64,000 nt of DNA from Feifania hominis (lineage in GTDB: Bacteria > Bacillota > Clostridia > Oscillospirales > Feifaniaceae). Of the stretch, positions 22,848 through 34,017 are shown one piece after another (within the stretch, counting starts at the first letter, position 1; each line of letters begins with the position of its first letter). Location: contig NZ_JACRSP010000003.1 in the NCBI RefSeq assembly GCF_014384765.1, positions 1 to 64,000 of the forward strand, written 5' to 3'. Below the pieces are notes generated by a model. That model was not told where the DNA came from. It searched no databases and saw nothing but the letters and a program-made list of their open reading frames with translations. A program made the position numbers and the translations under genes.

Positions 22848-24074
22848 TTGTACAACTTTGACGAGATCATCGACCGCCGCCACACCAACGCCATGAATAC
22901 CGACGGCTTTCGAAGCTACATCTTTCACGCGGACGATAGCATGACCTTTCCCTACCGGGATGAGGAGTTCATCCGCATGTGGGTCGCGGATATGGAGTTC
23001 GCGACGCCTGACGTCGTCATCGACGGCATCCGCGAGCGGCTTGACCGGCGCATCTTCGGCTACACCAGAATCTTCGGCGACGACTACTACCGCGCCTTTT
23101 CCGGCTGGTGCCGCCGCCGCTACGGCTGGGACTTCCCCCGTGAGCAGCTCGTCACGTCAAACGGCATCATTCCCGCGCTCTACGAGCTGGTGGACTACAT
23201 CTGCGCGCCCGACGAGCGCGTGCTCTTTCTCACGCCCTCCTACGCCTACTTTCAATATGCGGCCGATTTCAACCGCCGCGAGGCCGTCAAGTGTGATCTG
23301 ATCTATGATGAGGGCCGCTACACCATTGATTTTGAAGATCTGGAACGCAAGGCGGCGGACCCGAAGACCACGCTGTTCATCCTGTGCAACCCGCACAATC
23401 CCACCGGGCGGGTGTGGCGCGAGCCGGAGCTGCGGCAGATGGCACAGATCATCGAGCGGCACCGGCTCTGGGTGATCTCGGATGAAATTCACTGCGATCT
23501 GCTGCGCCGGGGCGAGTCTCACACTCCGCTCGGCAAAGTCATGCCCGATTACTCCCGCCTTGTCACCTGTATGGCGCCGAGCAAGACATTCAACATGGCC
23601 GGTCTCATGTTCTCCAACGTCATCATCCGCGACGGGGCGCTGCGCCGCCGCTGGCTCGAGCGCCACTACAACTTTGACAACCCCCTGAGCGTCGCCGCGG
23701 CGCAGGCCGCCTATGAGCGCGGCGAGCCCTGGCTCGAAGAGCTGCGCGCCTATCTCGATGAAAATTTCGCCCTCACAGCGGCGACGCTGGCCGAGAAGCT
23801 TCCCCGCGCGGTCTTTCATGTCTCAGAGGCCACCTACCTCGCCTGGGTCGATCTCTCAGCCTACTTTGAGCCGGACGAGAACCTGCCGCTCTTCTTTGCC
23901 CACCGGGGCGGCGTGCTGCTCGAGGGCGGCGACATGTTTGTCCAGCACTCCGACGGCTTCATCCGGCTGAACCTCGCCTGCCCGCGCGCCACGCTCGCCG
24001 AGGGACTGCGGCGCATCTGCGAGGCGGTCAACACCAAACACAGCGAACCATTCACAGCGCCCGATCCGCAATAG
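22848..24074 (+). CDS. PatB/MalY-type C-S lyase or aminotransferase
   Basis: A 408-residue PLP enzyme of fold type I. MWVADMEFATPDVVIDGIRERLDRRIFGYT is the PatB/MalY N-terminal signature. The PLP Lys is in APSKTFNMAGL near residue 245, with NPHNPTGRVW and SDEIHCDLL before it. Family members cleave cystathionine or other Cys conjugates, and some also regulate. It starts at TTG 22848 after AAGGGGG. The divergent XRE gene is the probable regulator. It ends in a clear terminator. Confidence 0.9.
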   Translation: MYNFDEIIDRRHTNAMNTDGFRSYIFHADDSMTFPYRDEEFIRMWVADMEFATPDVVIDGIRERLDRRIFGYTRIFGDDYYRAFSGWCRRRYGWDFPREQLVTSNGIIPALYELVDYICAPDERVLFLTPSYAYFQYAADFNRREAVKCDLIYDEGRYTIDFEDLERKAADPKTTLFILCNPHNPTGRVWREPELRQMAQIIERHRLWVISDEIHCDLLRRGESHTPLGKVMPDYSRLVTCMAPSKTFNMAGLMFSNVIIRDGALRRRWLERHYNFDNPLSVAAAQAAYERGEPWLEELRAYLDENFALTAATLAEKLPRAVFHVSEATYLAWVDLSAYFEPDENLPLFFAHRGGVLLEGGDMFVQHSDGFIRLNLACPRATLAEGLRRICEAVNTKHSEPFTAPDPQ

Positions 24075-24075
24075 G

Positions 24076-24110
24076 AAAAAGGAGCCTCCCCAAGGAGGCT
24101 CCTTTTTTTC
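24076..24110 (+). terminator. Terminator between convergent PatB gene and gyrA
   Basis: AAAAGGAGCCTCC and GGAGGCTCCTTTTTTT pair across four bases. Confidence 0.92.
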
Positions 24111-24135
24111 CTGTTAGTATATTCTTCCCTGTAAA

Positions 24136-26655
24136 TTACTCTTCTGCGGATTCCACGGCCTGCGCTGTGTCTGCGCTCTGGCCGTCCGGCGTCTCGTCCG
24201 GCGCGTCCCCGCCGTCCTCCTCGGGCTCCTCGTGGTCGGTGCGCGCGAGGGTCACGACGGTGACGCCCTCCTCGAGGCGCATCACGCGCACGCCCTGGGT
24301 CACACGCGAGTAGACGGGAATCTCGCTTGCCGCCATGCGGATGACCACGCCGTCGGACGAGATGAGAATGATGTCCTCCTCGTCCTCCACGACCTTGACG
24401 CCCGCGACAAGGCCGGTCTTGTCGGTGAGATTGTAGTTTGTGATGCCCTTGCCGCCGCGGTTTTGCACCTTGTACTCGCTGATCTCGGTGCGCTTGCCAT
24501 AGCCGTTCTCGGTCACGGTCAGAAGCCGCCCGCCCTCGCGGCAGTTGCAGATGCCGATGACATAGTCGCCGTCGCGCAGCTCCATGCCGCGCACGCCGTG
24601 CGAGGGCCGCCCCATGCGGCGCACGTCGCTGACCTTGAAGCGGATGGCACGGCCGTTCTTCGTCGCGAGCAGAAGCGTCTCATCCTCGCCGGTGAGCTTG
24701 ACGCCGACGAGCTCGTCGTCGTCCTCGAGCAGAATGCCGATGACGCCGCCCTTTCTCGCGGTGTTGTACTCCATGAGCGCGGTGCGCTTGATGGTGCCGT
24801 TTCGGGTGACCATCGTCAGATACTTGTCCTCCTCGAACTCGTCGAGGTGGATGACCGCCGAGATCTTCTCATCCTGCCGCAGCTGCAGCAGGTTTACAAT
24901 GTTCGTCCCCTTGGCCGTGCGCCCGGCCTCGGGAATCATGTAGCACTTGAGCCGGTAGACCTGGCCGCGGTCGGTGAAGAAGAGGATGTAGCTGTGGGTC
25001 GAGGCCACAAAGAGCTCCTCGACAAAGTCCTCCTCGCGGGTGGTCATGGCGGTGATGCCGCGCCCGCCGCGCCGCTGGGCGCGGTAGGCCGACACCGGCT
25101 GGCGCTTGATGTAGCCGAGGTGCGTGCGGGTGATGACGCAGTCCTCCCGCTCGATCATGTCCTCGTAGTCGATGTCGTCGACAAAGGGCTCAAAGGCCGT
25201 GCGGCGCTCGTCGCCGTACCTGTCGCGGATGGCGATGAGCTCGTCTTTTACGATCTTGAGCACGAGCTGCTCGTCGCCGAGCACCTCGTTGTAGTATTTG
25301 ATCTTCTCACAGAGCTCGTCATACTCGCCCTGAATCTTCTCGCGCTCGAGCCCCTGCAGGCGGGCGAGGCGCATGTCGAGAATGGCCCCCGCCTGAATGT
25401 CGGACAGATCAAAGGTCTCCATCAGGCGGGTCTTTGCGTTGTCGTAGCTCGTGCGGATGATGTGGATGACCTCGTCGATGTGGTCGAGCGCGGTCAGAAG
25501 CCCGAGCAGAATGTGCTGGCGCGCCTCGGCCTTTTTGAGGTCGTAGCGCGTGCGGCGCACGATGATCTGCTCCTGGAACTTGATGTAGTGGGTGAGAATC
25601 TGGTGCAGATTCAGAACGCGCGGCTGGGTCTGGTTGTCGACCAGCGCCAGCATGATGATGGAGAACGTGTCCTGCATCTGGGTGAACTTGTAGAGCTGAT
25701 TCAAGACCACCTGGGGGTTCGCGTCGCGCTTGAGCTCGATGACGATCTTCATGCCCTCGCGGTCCGACTCGTCGCGCAGCCCCGAGATGCCCTCGATGCG
25801 CTTGTCCTTGACGTGGTCGGCGATGTTCTCAATGAGCCGGGCCTTGTTGACCTGGTAGGGGAGCTCGGTGACCACGATGCGGAACTTGTTGTCCTTCTCC
25901 TCGATCTCGGCGCGGCAGCGCACGATCAGCTTGCCGCGGCCGGTGGCGTAAGCGCTGCGGATACCGGACTTGCCCATGATGATGCCGCCCGTCGGAAAGT
26001 CCGGCCCCTTGATGTGCTCCATGAGCATCTCGAGGTCGGCCTCGGGGTTGTCGATCAGGCAGATGACGCCGTCGATCACCTCGCGCAGATTGTGCGGGGG
26101 GATGTTTGTCGCCATGCCGACCGCGATGCCCGACGAGCCGTTGACCAGCAGACTCGGAAAGCGCGACGGCAGAACGACCGGCTCCTTGAGCCGCTCGTCG
26201 AAGTTCGGCATGAAGTCGACGGTCTCCTTGTCGATGTCGGCGAGCATCTCGTTTGCCAGGCGCGACATGCGCGCCTCGGTGTAACGGTAGGCCGCGGGCG
26301 GATCGCCGTCGACCGAGCCGAAGTTGCCGTGGCCGTCGATCATCGGGTAGCGCAGCGAGAAGTCCTGCGCCATGCGCACGAGCGAGTCGTAGACCGCCGC
26401 GTCGCCGTGGGGGTGGTACCGGCCGAGCACGGCGCCGACCGTGGTGGCCGACTTGCGAAACGGCTTGTCGCTTGTGAGCCCGTCCTCGTACATGGTGTAG
26501 AGAATACGCCGGTGAACGGGCTTGAGCCCGTCGCGCACATCGGGCAGCGCACGGCCGACAATGACGCTCATCGCATAGTCGATGTAGGACTTCTTCATCT
26601 CCTTTTCGAGATCGACATTGATGATATTCTGAAGCTCCTGGTTTTCAAAAGACAT
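24136..26655 (-). CDS. gyrA: DNA gyrase subunit A
   Basis: An 839-residue subunit that breaks and rejoins DNA. The catalytic Tyr is Tyr125 in AAYRYTEARM. The quinolone region reads YHPHGDAAVYDSLVRMAQ, with Ala86 where E. coli has Ser83. The C-terminal domain begins with the GyrA box QRRGGRG and has six beta-pinwheel blades. A low-complexity acidic tail (EEPEEDGGDAPDE) ends the protein. It lies 14 bases after gyrB and is the last gene of the minus-strand dnaA-to-gyrA block. Confidence 0.97.
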   Translation of the reverse strand: MSFENQELQNIINVDLEKEMKKSYIDYAMSVIVGRALPDVRDGLKPVHRRILYTMYEDGLTSDKPFRKSATTVGAVLGRYHPHGDAAVYDSLVRMAQDFSLRYPMIDGHGNFGSVDGDPPAAYRYTEARMSRLANEMLADIDKETVDFMPNFDERLKEPVVLPSRFPSLLVNGSSGIAVGMATNIPPHNLREVIDGVICLIDNPEADLEMLMEHIKGPDFPTGGIIMGKSGIRSAYATGRGKLIVRCRAEIEEKDNKFRIVVTELPYQVNKARLIENIADHVKDKRIEGISGLRDESDREGMKIVIELKRDANPQVVLNQLYKFTQMQDTFSIIMLALVDNQTQPRVLNLHQILTHYIKFQEQIIVRRTRYDLKKAEARQHILLGLLTALDHIDEVIHIIRTSYDNAKTRLMETFDLSDIQAGAILDMRLARLQGLEREKIQGEYDELCEKIKYYNEVLGDEQLVLKIVKDELIAIRDRYGDERRTAFEPFVDDIDYEDMIEREDCVITRTHLGYIKRQPVSAYRAQRRGGRGITAMTTREEDFVEELFVASTHSYILFFTDRGQVYRLKCYMIPEAGRTAKGTNIVNLLQLRQDEKISAVIHLDEFEEDKYLTMVTRNGTIKRTALMEYNTARKGGVIGILLEDDDELVGVKLTGEDETLLLATKNGRAIRFKVSDVRRMGRPSHGVRGMELRDGDYVIGICNCREGGRLLTVTENGYGKRTEISEYKVQNRGGKGITNYNLTDKTGLVAGVKVVEDEEDIILISSDGVVIRMAASEIPVYSRVTQGVRVMRLEEGVTVVTLARTDHEEPEEDGGDAPDETPDGQSADTAQAVESAEE

Positions 26656-26669
26656 CTGTCACGCCCTCC

Positions 26670-28598
<1,929 letters not shown>

Positions 28599-28612
28599 AC
28601 TGTCCTCCCAAT

Positions 28613-28885
28613 TTATACCGGATTCACAAGGTTTCCCATGCTGTTTTTGCGCTTTTCGAGCGTCGCCGGGGAAATCTGTGAGATATAGACGGTCCGCTTG
28701 TCCTCTCTCTGACAGAGAATAAAGGACTTTGGCAGATCATCGAGCACGTTGACCACCTCGCCGCGCGCCTGCGCGGTATTCAGAAATTCCCGTGTGGTCT
28801 TCGAGATCGTCGTGTTCTCCAGATCAAAGATGCCGATGATGTCGCGCTCGGCGACCATGACATCCTGGCCGAGGTGCAAAAACAT
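28613..28885 (-). CDS. remB: RemB-like DUF370 protein
   Basis: A 90-residue DUF370 protein. MFLHLGQDVMVAERDIIGIFDLENTTISKTTREFL matches the RemA/RemB family; in Bacillus subtilis remB also lies between recF and gyrB. RemA binds DNA and activates matrix genes, while the RemB role is less clear. It sits 14 bases before gyrB in the same transcript direction. Confidence 0.88.
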   Translation of the reverse strand: MFLHLGQDVMVAERDIIGIFDLENTTISKTTREFLNTAQARGEVVNVLDDLPKSFILCQREDKRTVYISQISPATLEKRKNSMGNLVNPV

Positions 28886-28912
28886 GTGATTCCCCCCTGT
28901 ATCGTAAGGCCG

Positions 28913-30037
28913 TCAGAGACCCTGCTGCCGTCGGATGGTTCCGTTTTCCACCTCAAAGAGATTCTGCTGGGCGAGGCCGGCGAAACGGTCGCGGTCACAG
29001 GTGGTGATGACCACCTGCTTGCCGCTGATGTGGTGCAGGATGTAGCTCTGGCGCTGCGGGTCGAGCTCCGAGAGAATGTCGTCGAGCAGCAGCACCGGAT
29101 ACTCGCCGAAGACGGCGCGCGCCGCCTCGCACTCGGCGATCTTCATCGAGAGCACAGCGCTTCGCTGCTGGCCCTGCGAGCCGAAGATGCGGCAGCTCTC
29201 GCCGCCGATGAGAATGTCAAAGTCGTCGCGGTGGGGGCCGACCAGGCTCACCCCGGCGCGGATCTCCTCGCTCTCGCGCTCTTCGAGCGCGCGGCGAAAG
29301 GCCTGCGTGATGGCGCCGAGATCGCGGTAGCCGCTGTCGTCAAGCCCCTCGTGAAAGCCGAGATAGCGCAGCGACAGCTCCTCTCTGCCCTCTGAGAGAT
29401 CGCGGTGAATTCCCGCCGCGAGGGTGTTGATGCGGCTGAGATACTGGTAGCGGTTCATCACGAGAAACGCGCCGTTTGCCGCGAGCTTCTCGTTCCAGAC
29501 CCCGAGCGTGTCCCCGAGCTGCGGAAAGCGCGCCATGTCCTTTAACAGCGCGTTCTTCTGAGCTACGGTCTTCTGGTAGGCCGAGAGCACGGCGTAGTAG
29601 CGGGGCTTGAGCTGAGAGAGCGCAAAGTCCAGAAACCGCCGCCGCTCGCCCGGGCCCTCCTTGACGAGATTTAAATGCTCCGGCGCGAACAGCACCGAGG
29701 AGAAGCTGCCGAGCATCTCGCTGGTCTTGAGCTTGACGCCGTTGAGCGTGACCTCTTTTTTGCGGCCCTCGCGAAACAGGCGAATCTGCGCCTGCTGCTC
29801 GCGAGCCTGAAACTGAAAGCGCAGCGTCAGCGTCGCCGCGTCGCACCCGAAGCGGATGAGATCCCGCTCGCGCCCGGCGCGAAAGGACTTGCCGGTCGAG
29901 AAGAGATAGATCCCCTCGAGCAGATTCGTCTTCCCCTGGGCGTTGCTGCCGAAGAGCACGTTGCTGTGCTCACCGAGCGTCAGCGTACAGTCGGCGATGT
30001 TGCGAAAATTTTGAAGCGACAGCTCCCGAACAATCAT
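28913..30037 (-). CDS. recF: DNA replication and repair protein RecF
   Basis: A 374-residue SMC-like ATPase for gap repair. It opens with MIVRELSLQNFRNIADC, then Walker A GSNAQGKTNLLEGIYL at ~31. The signature FGSQGQQRSAVLSMKIAE and Walker B PVLLLDDILSELDPQRQ follow. Its ATG overlaps the stop of the S4 gene by four bases. Confidence 0.96.
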   Translation of the reverse strand: MIVRELSLQNFRNIADCTLTLGEHSNVLFGSNAQGKTNLLEGIYLFSTGKSFRAGRERDLIRFGCDAATLTLRFQFQAREQQAQIRLFREGRKKEVTLNGVKLKTSEMLGSFSSVLFAPEHLNLVKEGPGERRRFLDFALSQLKPRYYAVLSAYQKTVAQKNALLKDMARFPQLGDTLGVWNEKLAANGAFLVMNRYQYLSRINTLAAGIHRDLSEGREELSLRYLGFHEGLDDSGYRDLGAITQAFRRALEERESEEIRAGVSLVGPHRDDFDILIGGESCRIFGSQGQQRSAVLSMKIAECEAARAVFGEYPVLLLDDILSELDPQRQSYILHHISGKQVVITTCDRDRFAGLAQQNLFEVENGTIRRQQGL

Positions 30038-30252
30038 GTCGCCGCCGTCACCACCAGGGTCTGCTCTCCGACGGTGACCTCCATGCCGGGCGTGATCTTG
30101 CGCCCACGCTGGGTGCAGACCCCGCCGTCAACGAGCACTTCCCCGCTCTGTACCAGCTCTTTCGCCTCGCCCCCTGTCATGGTGAGCCCAGCGAATTTCA
30201 AAAGCGCGTCGAGCTTGATAAAGGCCGTTGTGATTGCAATCTCAGTTCTCAT
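30034..30252 (-). CDS. rlbA: S4-domain RNA-binding protein (YaaA/RlbA)
   Basis: A 72-residue S4 domain (IKLDALLKFAGLTMTGGEAKELVQSGEVLVDGGVCTQRGRKI). It lies in its canonical place between dnaN and recF and overlaps both (11 bases with dnaN, 4 with recF). It is thought to act in ribosome biogenesis. Confidence 0.93.
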   Translation of the reverse strand: MRTEIAITTAFIKLDALLKFAGLTMTGGEAKELVQSGEVLVDGGVCTQRGRKITPGMEVTVGEQTLVVTAAT

Positions 30253-31354
30253 CGCTCTTCAACCTCACCGGCAGCACGAGGAAGATGAAGCCCTCCCCCT
30301 CCACCGGGCGCAGCACCAGCGGCGCGAGCGGCGAGGTCAGTTCGACCATGACCTCCTCCTGCTCGCAGTAGCGAAACGCATCGAGCAGGTACTTGTTGTT
30401 GAAGCCCATCTCGAGCGATCCGCCCGAGGAGGCCGCCGCAAACTCGTCGTACACCCGTCCGAGAGGGGTCGAGCAGTTCATAACGACCGTGTCATCGTGG
30501 AACTGAATGCGAATGGGGCTTCTCTGGCGCTCGCTGATGAGAAGCGAGGCGCGCTCGATGGAGTCGACGAAGTTTTTGACCTTTGCGCGGATTTTGATGG
30601 TGGCGTTTGCAGGGATCGCCGCTTTATAATTGAGAAATTCACCCTCGAGCAGCCGCGAGACGAGCTGCTTGTTCTCGAGCTCAAAGATGATGTGCTTTCT
30701 CGACAGGCTAATGCTGATGGGGTTGTCGGTGTCGTCCATGAGCTTGACGATCTCGCTGAGCGCCCGCCCTGGCACGACGAACGAGAAAGCCTCGCCCGTC
30801 TCGGTGTCGATCTTCTCCTCGCGCAGCGCGAGGCGGTAGCCGTCGACGCCGACCACCTTGAGGCTGTCGCTCGCCACGTCGAACAGGCAGCCCGTGTGAA
30901 TGGGCTTGTTCTCGTTGGTCGAGACGGCGTAGACCGTCTGGCGGATCATGTTTTTCAAGAGGTTCTGCGGGAGCTTCAGCGAGCGCTCCCGGTCGACTTT
31001 CGGCATCTCGGGAAATTCGCCCGATGAGGTGCCGAGAATGGTGAACTCCGACATGCCGCACTTGATGGTGATCTTGAGCTTGTCGTCCACTTCAATGGTG
31101 ACCACATCGTGGTCCATCTTTCTGAGAATCTCCGAGAACGTGTGGGCGTTGATCACCACCGACCCGGTGCCGTCGCACTCGCAGGGAATGACCGATTCGA
31201 TGCCGATCTCGAGGTTGTACCCCGTGACTTTCAGCTCCCGCCCGTACTCGAGGAGCACGCCCTCGAGCGCGGCGAGCGACGTCTTTGACGACACGGCCCG
31301 CGAGGCGCAGAGCACCGCTTCGAGCAGATCTTCGCGGTTGCACGATAAATACAT
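30242..31354 (-). CDS. dnaN: DNA polymerase III sliding clamp (beta subunit)
   Basis: A 370-residue three-domain clamp (MYLSCNREDLLEAVLCASRAVSSKTSLAALEGVLLEYG; VDGYRLALREE; C-terminal hydrophobic-pocket region ending FIFLVLPVRL). It encircles DNA and tethers the replicative polymerase. ATG 31354 follows AAGGAGGAA. Upstream lies the origin region. Confidence 0.97.
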   Translation of the reverse strand: MYLSCNREDLLEAVLCASRAVSSKTSLAALEGVLLEYGRELKVTGYNLEIGIESVIPCECDGTGSVVINAHTFSEILRKMDHDVVTIEVDDKLKITIKCGMSEFTILGTSSGEFPEMPKVDRERSLKLPQNLLKNMIRQTVYAVSTNENKPIHTGCLFDVASDSLKVVGVDGYRLALREEKIDTETGEAFSFVVPGRALSEIVKLMDDTDNPISISLSRKHIIFELENKQLVSRLLEGEFLNYKAAIPANATIKIRAKVKNFVDSIERASLLISERQRSPIRIQFHDDTVVMNCSTPLGRVYDEFAAASSGGSLEMGFNNKYLLDAFRYCEQEEVMVELTSPLAPLVLRPVEGEGFIFLVLPVRLKSDEN

Positions 31355-31646
31355 GGAAATTCCTCCTTAACCAGAATTGGTTTATTCACAGTAGTAATAG
31401 TAGGGGGCGTTGAAACTGTTGAAAAGGGAAAAACCCGCGCAGACAGGCGGGTTTTCGCCGGTTTGACGCCCCGGAATGCCCGATGATGAATTGTGGACAA
31501 CAGGCCCTTCTTTTTTTGTGCTGTTGAGAGTGTGGAGAGTCGGCTGTGGAAAACGGACAAGTCTGTGGAAAACTGACCGGTCTTTCGGGTTATGACAACC
31601 GCCTGTCCCCCCGGCTGTGAAAAAGCTGTCAGCGGGTGTGGATAAC
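31355..31646. other. Replication origin (oriC) between dnaA and dnaN
   Basis: This 292-base non-coding gap contains DnaA boxes: TGTGGATAA at 31637-31645 (perfect), TGTGGACAA at 31492-31500, TGTGGAAAA at 31545-31553 and 31564-31572, and TTATTCACA at 31382-31390. Beside the last is TAGTAATAGTAG (31392-31403), followed by a G run. On the minus strand this reads CCCCCTACTATTACTAC, closely resembling the DnaA-trio element of Bacillus subtilis. Unwinding would then occur toward dnaN. Confidence 0.85.
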
Positions 31647-32984
31647 TCAGGCGTTGAGACTGGCCATCACGTCGGTGATCATGTTCTTCATGCGCACGTC
31701 GCGCTCGAGATGCCCCTCCACCTCGCGGATGGCGTAGAGCACGGTCGCATGGTTGCGCCCGCCGAACACGTCGCCGATGTCGGTCAGCGACAGGTCGGTC
31801 CCCTCGCGGATGATGTACATGGCCACCTGCCGCGCGAGGGCCACCTCGGCCGTGCGCTTCTTGCTGCGAAGATCGTCGGGCTCGAGATTGTAGTAGCGCG
31901 CCACGTCCTCGACGATGCGCTCAACGAGAACCGAGACCGGCACCTGGTCGGAGAGGATGTCGCGGATGGCGGTCGCCGCCAGGTCGACGGTGATCCGCTC
32001 GCCGAGCGCCACATAGGCCGAGATCTTCTTGACGGCGCCCTCGAGCTGGCGAATGTTGTTTTTGAGCTTTCCGGCGATGTAGTCGGTCACATCCGCCGGC
32101 AGGTCGAGCCCGAGAGTCTTGGCCTTGCGGATGATGATGGCGCTTCGCGTCTCGAGATCCGGCGGCTGAATGTCGGCGATCAGGCCCCACTCAAAGCGGG
32201 TGCGCAGCCGGTCGTCGAGCGTCTGAATCTCTTTCGGCGGCCGGTCGGAGGTGAGCACAATCTGCTTTTTCTCGGCGTGCAGGGTGTTGAATGTGTGGAA
32301 AAACTCCTCCTGCGTGCTCTCCTTGCCGCCGATGAACTGGATGTCGTCCATGAGCAGCACATCCGCAAAGCGGTACTTGTTGCGAAATTCCACCACCGTG
32401 GAGTTGCGGATGGACTCGATGAGCTCGTTTGTGAAGACCTCGCCGCGCAGATAGACGACTTTGAAAGCGGGGTACTTCTTTTTGATCTCGTTTGCGATGG
32501 CATAGAGCAGATGGGTCTTGCCGAGGCCCGAGCCGCCGTAGATGAACAGCGGGTTGTAGGCCGCGGCGGGCGCGTTTGCGACCGCCACCGACGCCGCGTG
32601 GGCGAACTTGTTGGCGTTGCCGACAATGAAGTTGTCAAAGGTGTACTCGCGGTCGATCTGCGCGGTGAGATTGGCGGCGGGGGCCGCCGGCTGCGCCGCC
32701 TCGGGGGCGGAGAAAGCCTCCTCCGCCTCGAGGCGGTCCTCCTCGGTTTCAATCTCGATTTCCACCGGGAAGCCGAGGGTGTCGGCCAGATAGTTCTTGA
32801 TGGTGTCGAGGTAGCGCGAGACGATGATCTCTTTCTGGAAATTGGAGGGAACCAGAAACAGCGCGCGCTGCATGTTGAGTTCGAGCGGCTGCATGCAGCT
32901 GATCCAGGTCTTGACCGCCACGGCCGAGAGGTTCTCGCTCATTTGCTGGTAGGCCCTCTGCCAGACCTCTTGAAAGGAATTCAT
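31647..32984 (-). CDS. dnaA: Chromosomal replication initiator DnaA
   Basis: A 445-residue AAA+ initiator. Domain I is residues 1-75, followed by an Ala/Pro/Glu linker (~80-105). The AAA+ core has Walker A GGSGLGKTHLLYAI, Walker B VLLMDDIQFIGGK and sensor TSDRPPKEI. Domain IV has the DNA-binding signature DIGDVFGGRNHATVLYAIREVE. ATG 32984 follows AGGAGGAG. It opens the minus-strand replication block; no rpmH-rnpA set is present on its other side. Confidence 0.98.
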   Translation of the reverse strand: MNSFQEVWQRAYQQMSENLSAVAVKTWISCMQPLELNMQRALFLVPSNFQKEIIVSRYLDTIKNYLADTLGFPVEIEIETEEDRLEAEEAFSAPEAAQPAAPAANLTAQIDREYTFDNFIVGNANKFAHAASVAVANAPAAAYNPLFIYGGSGLGKTHLLYAIANEIKKKYPAFKVVYLRGEVFTNELIESIRNSTVVEFRNKYRFADVLLMDDIQFIGGKESTQEEFFHTFNTLHAEKKQIVLTSDRPPKEIQTLDDRLRTRFEWGLIADIQPPDLETRSAIIIRKAKTLGLDLPADVTDYIAGKLKNNIRQLEGAVKKISAYVALGERITVDLAATAIRDILSDQVPVSVLVERIVEDVARYYNLEPDDLRSKKRTAEVALARQVAMYIIREGTDLSLTDIGDVFGGRNHATVLYAIREVEGHLERDVRMKNMITDVMASLNA

Positions 32985-33057
32985 AGGCTCCTCCTGCGTT
33001 TACTTCAAAACTACCATTAAGTATATCAAAATTTCCGATCTCGTTCAATTCTTTCTT

Positions 33058-33113
33058 CTGATTTAAGTATATTTATTTATATTAATAATATAATATATAT
33101 TTAATATATAAAA
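33058..33113. promoter_or_regulatory. AT-rich tract upstream of dnaA
   Basis: About 56 bases of almost pure A/T (TTTAAGTATATTTATTTATA followed by more of the same) in an otherwise GC-rich region. It may hold the dnaA promoter or a second unwinding element of a bipartite origin. No clear DnaA boxes lie next to it. Confidence 0.6.
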
Positions 33114-33153
33114 GGGCGGCGGACCCACCGGTTTTTTTCGGTGAAGTTCACGA

Positions 33154-33183
33154 TTGATTCGCGGGTGTTTTTTCCACTATGAT
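33154..33183 (+). promoter_or_regulatory. Promoter of the HAD phosphatase gene
   Basis: TTGATT and TATGAT lie 18 bases apart, about 34 bases before the start codon. Confidence 0.5.
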
Positions 33184-33216
33184 GAGAGTGCAAAAATGCG
33201 AAAGGAAACAACCGAT

Positions 33217-33933
33217 ATGTTTACAACCGCCCTGTTCGATCTCGACGGCACTCTTCTGCGTATGACAAACGAGGACTTCTTTGACATCATGCTCGCCTCC
33301 TATCGGCGCATGTTCGCCGACCTCATGCCGGTCGACAACATCCGCGAGGTCTTCTTCAAGGTGATCGGCGAGGTTATCAACCACATGTCCGAGCGCACAA
33401 ACGAGCAGGTCTTTTACGACGGCTTTGCGCGCTACTGCGGGCAGGAGAACATCGCCGAGTTTCGCCGGCGTCTTCTCGACTACTACAAAAACGACTACGG
33501 CGAGCTGCGCGCCGCCACCCACCCGAACGCCGAGATGATCGAGGCGGTGCGCCTGCTCAAAGAAAAGGGTTTCACTCTCGTCATGGCGACAAATCCCGTC
33601 TTCCCCGACGAGGGCGTGGCGCAGCGGGTGAGCTGGGCCGGGCTCTCGCTCGACGAGTTCGACTATGTTACAAGCTTTGCAGAGGACCGCTATGCAAAGC
33701 CCCACGTCGAGTTTTTCTACGACATTTTGAAAAAGCTCGGCCGCGATGTCTCGGAGTGTCTCTACGTCGGCAACGACCGCTACGAGGACATGGCCGCGAC
33801 CGGCACGGGCATCACGACCTGGCTGATCGACGGCTATGTGCGCACCCGGCCCGACCGCAATTTCGACCACAGCTACCGCGGGCGGCCCAAGGCCTTTTTG
33901 CAGTTTGTGCGCGAGCTGCCGCCTGTGCGCTGA
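33217..33933 (+). CDS. HAD-family phosphatase
   Basis: A 238-residue hydrolase with all four HAD motifs: DLDGTLLRM (nucleophile Asp) at residues 8-16, the MATN Thr motif near 128, Lys in AKPHVEFF, and GNDRYEDM. A helical cap lies between motifs I and II. The substrate is unknown. ATG 33217 follows AAAGGAAA. It occupies the place next to dnaA where rpmH usually lies. It ends in a strong terminator. Confidence 0.85.
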   Translation: MFTTALFDLDGTLLRMTNEDFFDIMLASYRRMFADLMPVDNIREVFFKVIGEVINHMSERTNEQVFYDGFARYCGQENIAEFRRRLLDYYKNDYGELRAATHPNAEMIEAVRLLKEKGFTLVMATNPVFPDEGVAQRVSWAGLSLDEFDYVTSFAEDRYAKPHVEFFYDILKKLGRDVSECLYVGNDRYEDMAATGTGITTWLIDGYVRTRPDRNFDHSYRGRPKAFLQFVRELPPVR

Positions 33934-33950
33934 TTTTGAAAAACGCACCA

Positions 33951-33990
33951 AAAAAAACCTTTCTCATACCATAGAGAGAAAGGTTTTTTT
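33951..33990 (+). terminator. Terminator after the HAD gene
   Basis: AAAAAAACCTTTCTC pairs with GAGAAAGGTTTTTTT across a short loop. Confidence 0.92.
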
Positions 33991-34017
33991 GTTTTTTTGA
34001 GAAAAGGAGCGTTTTGT

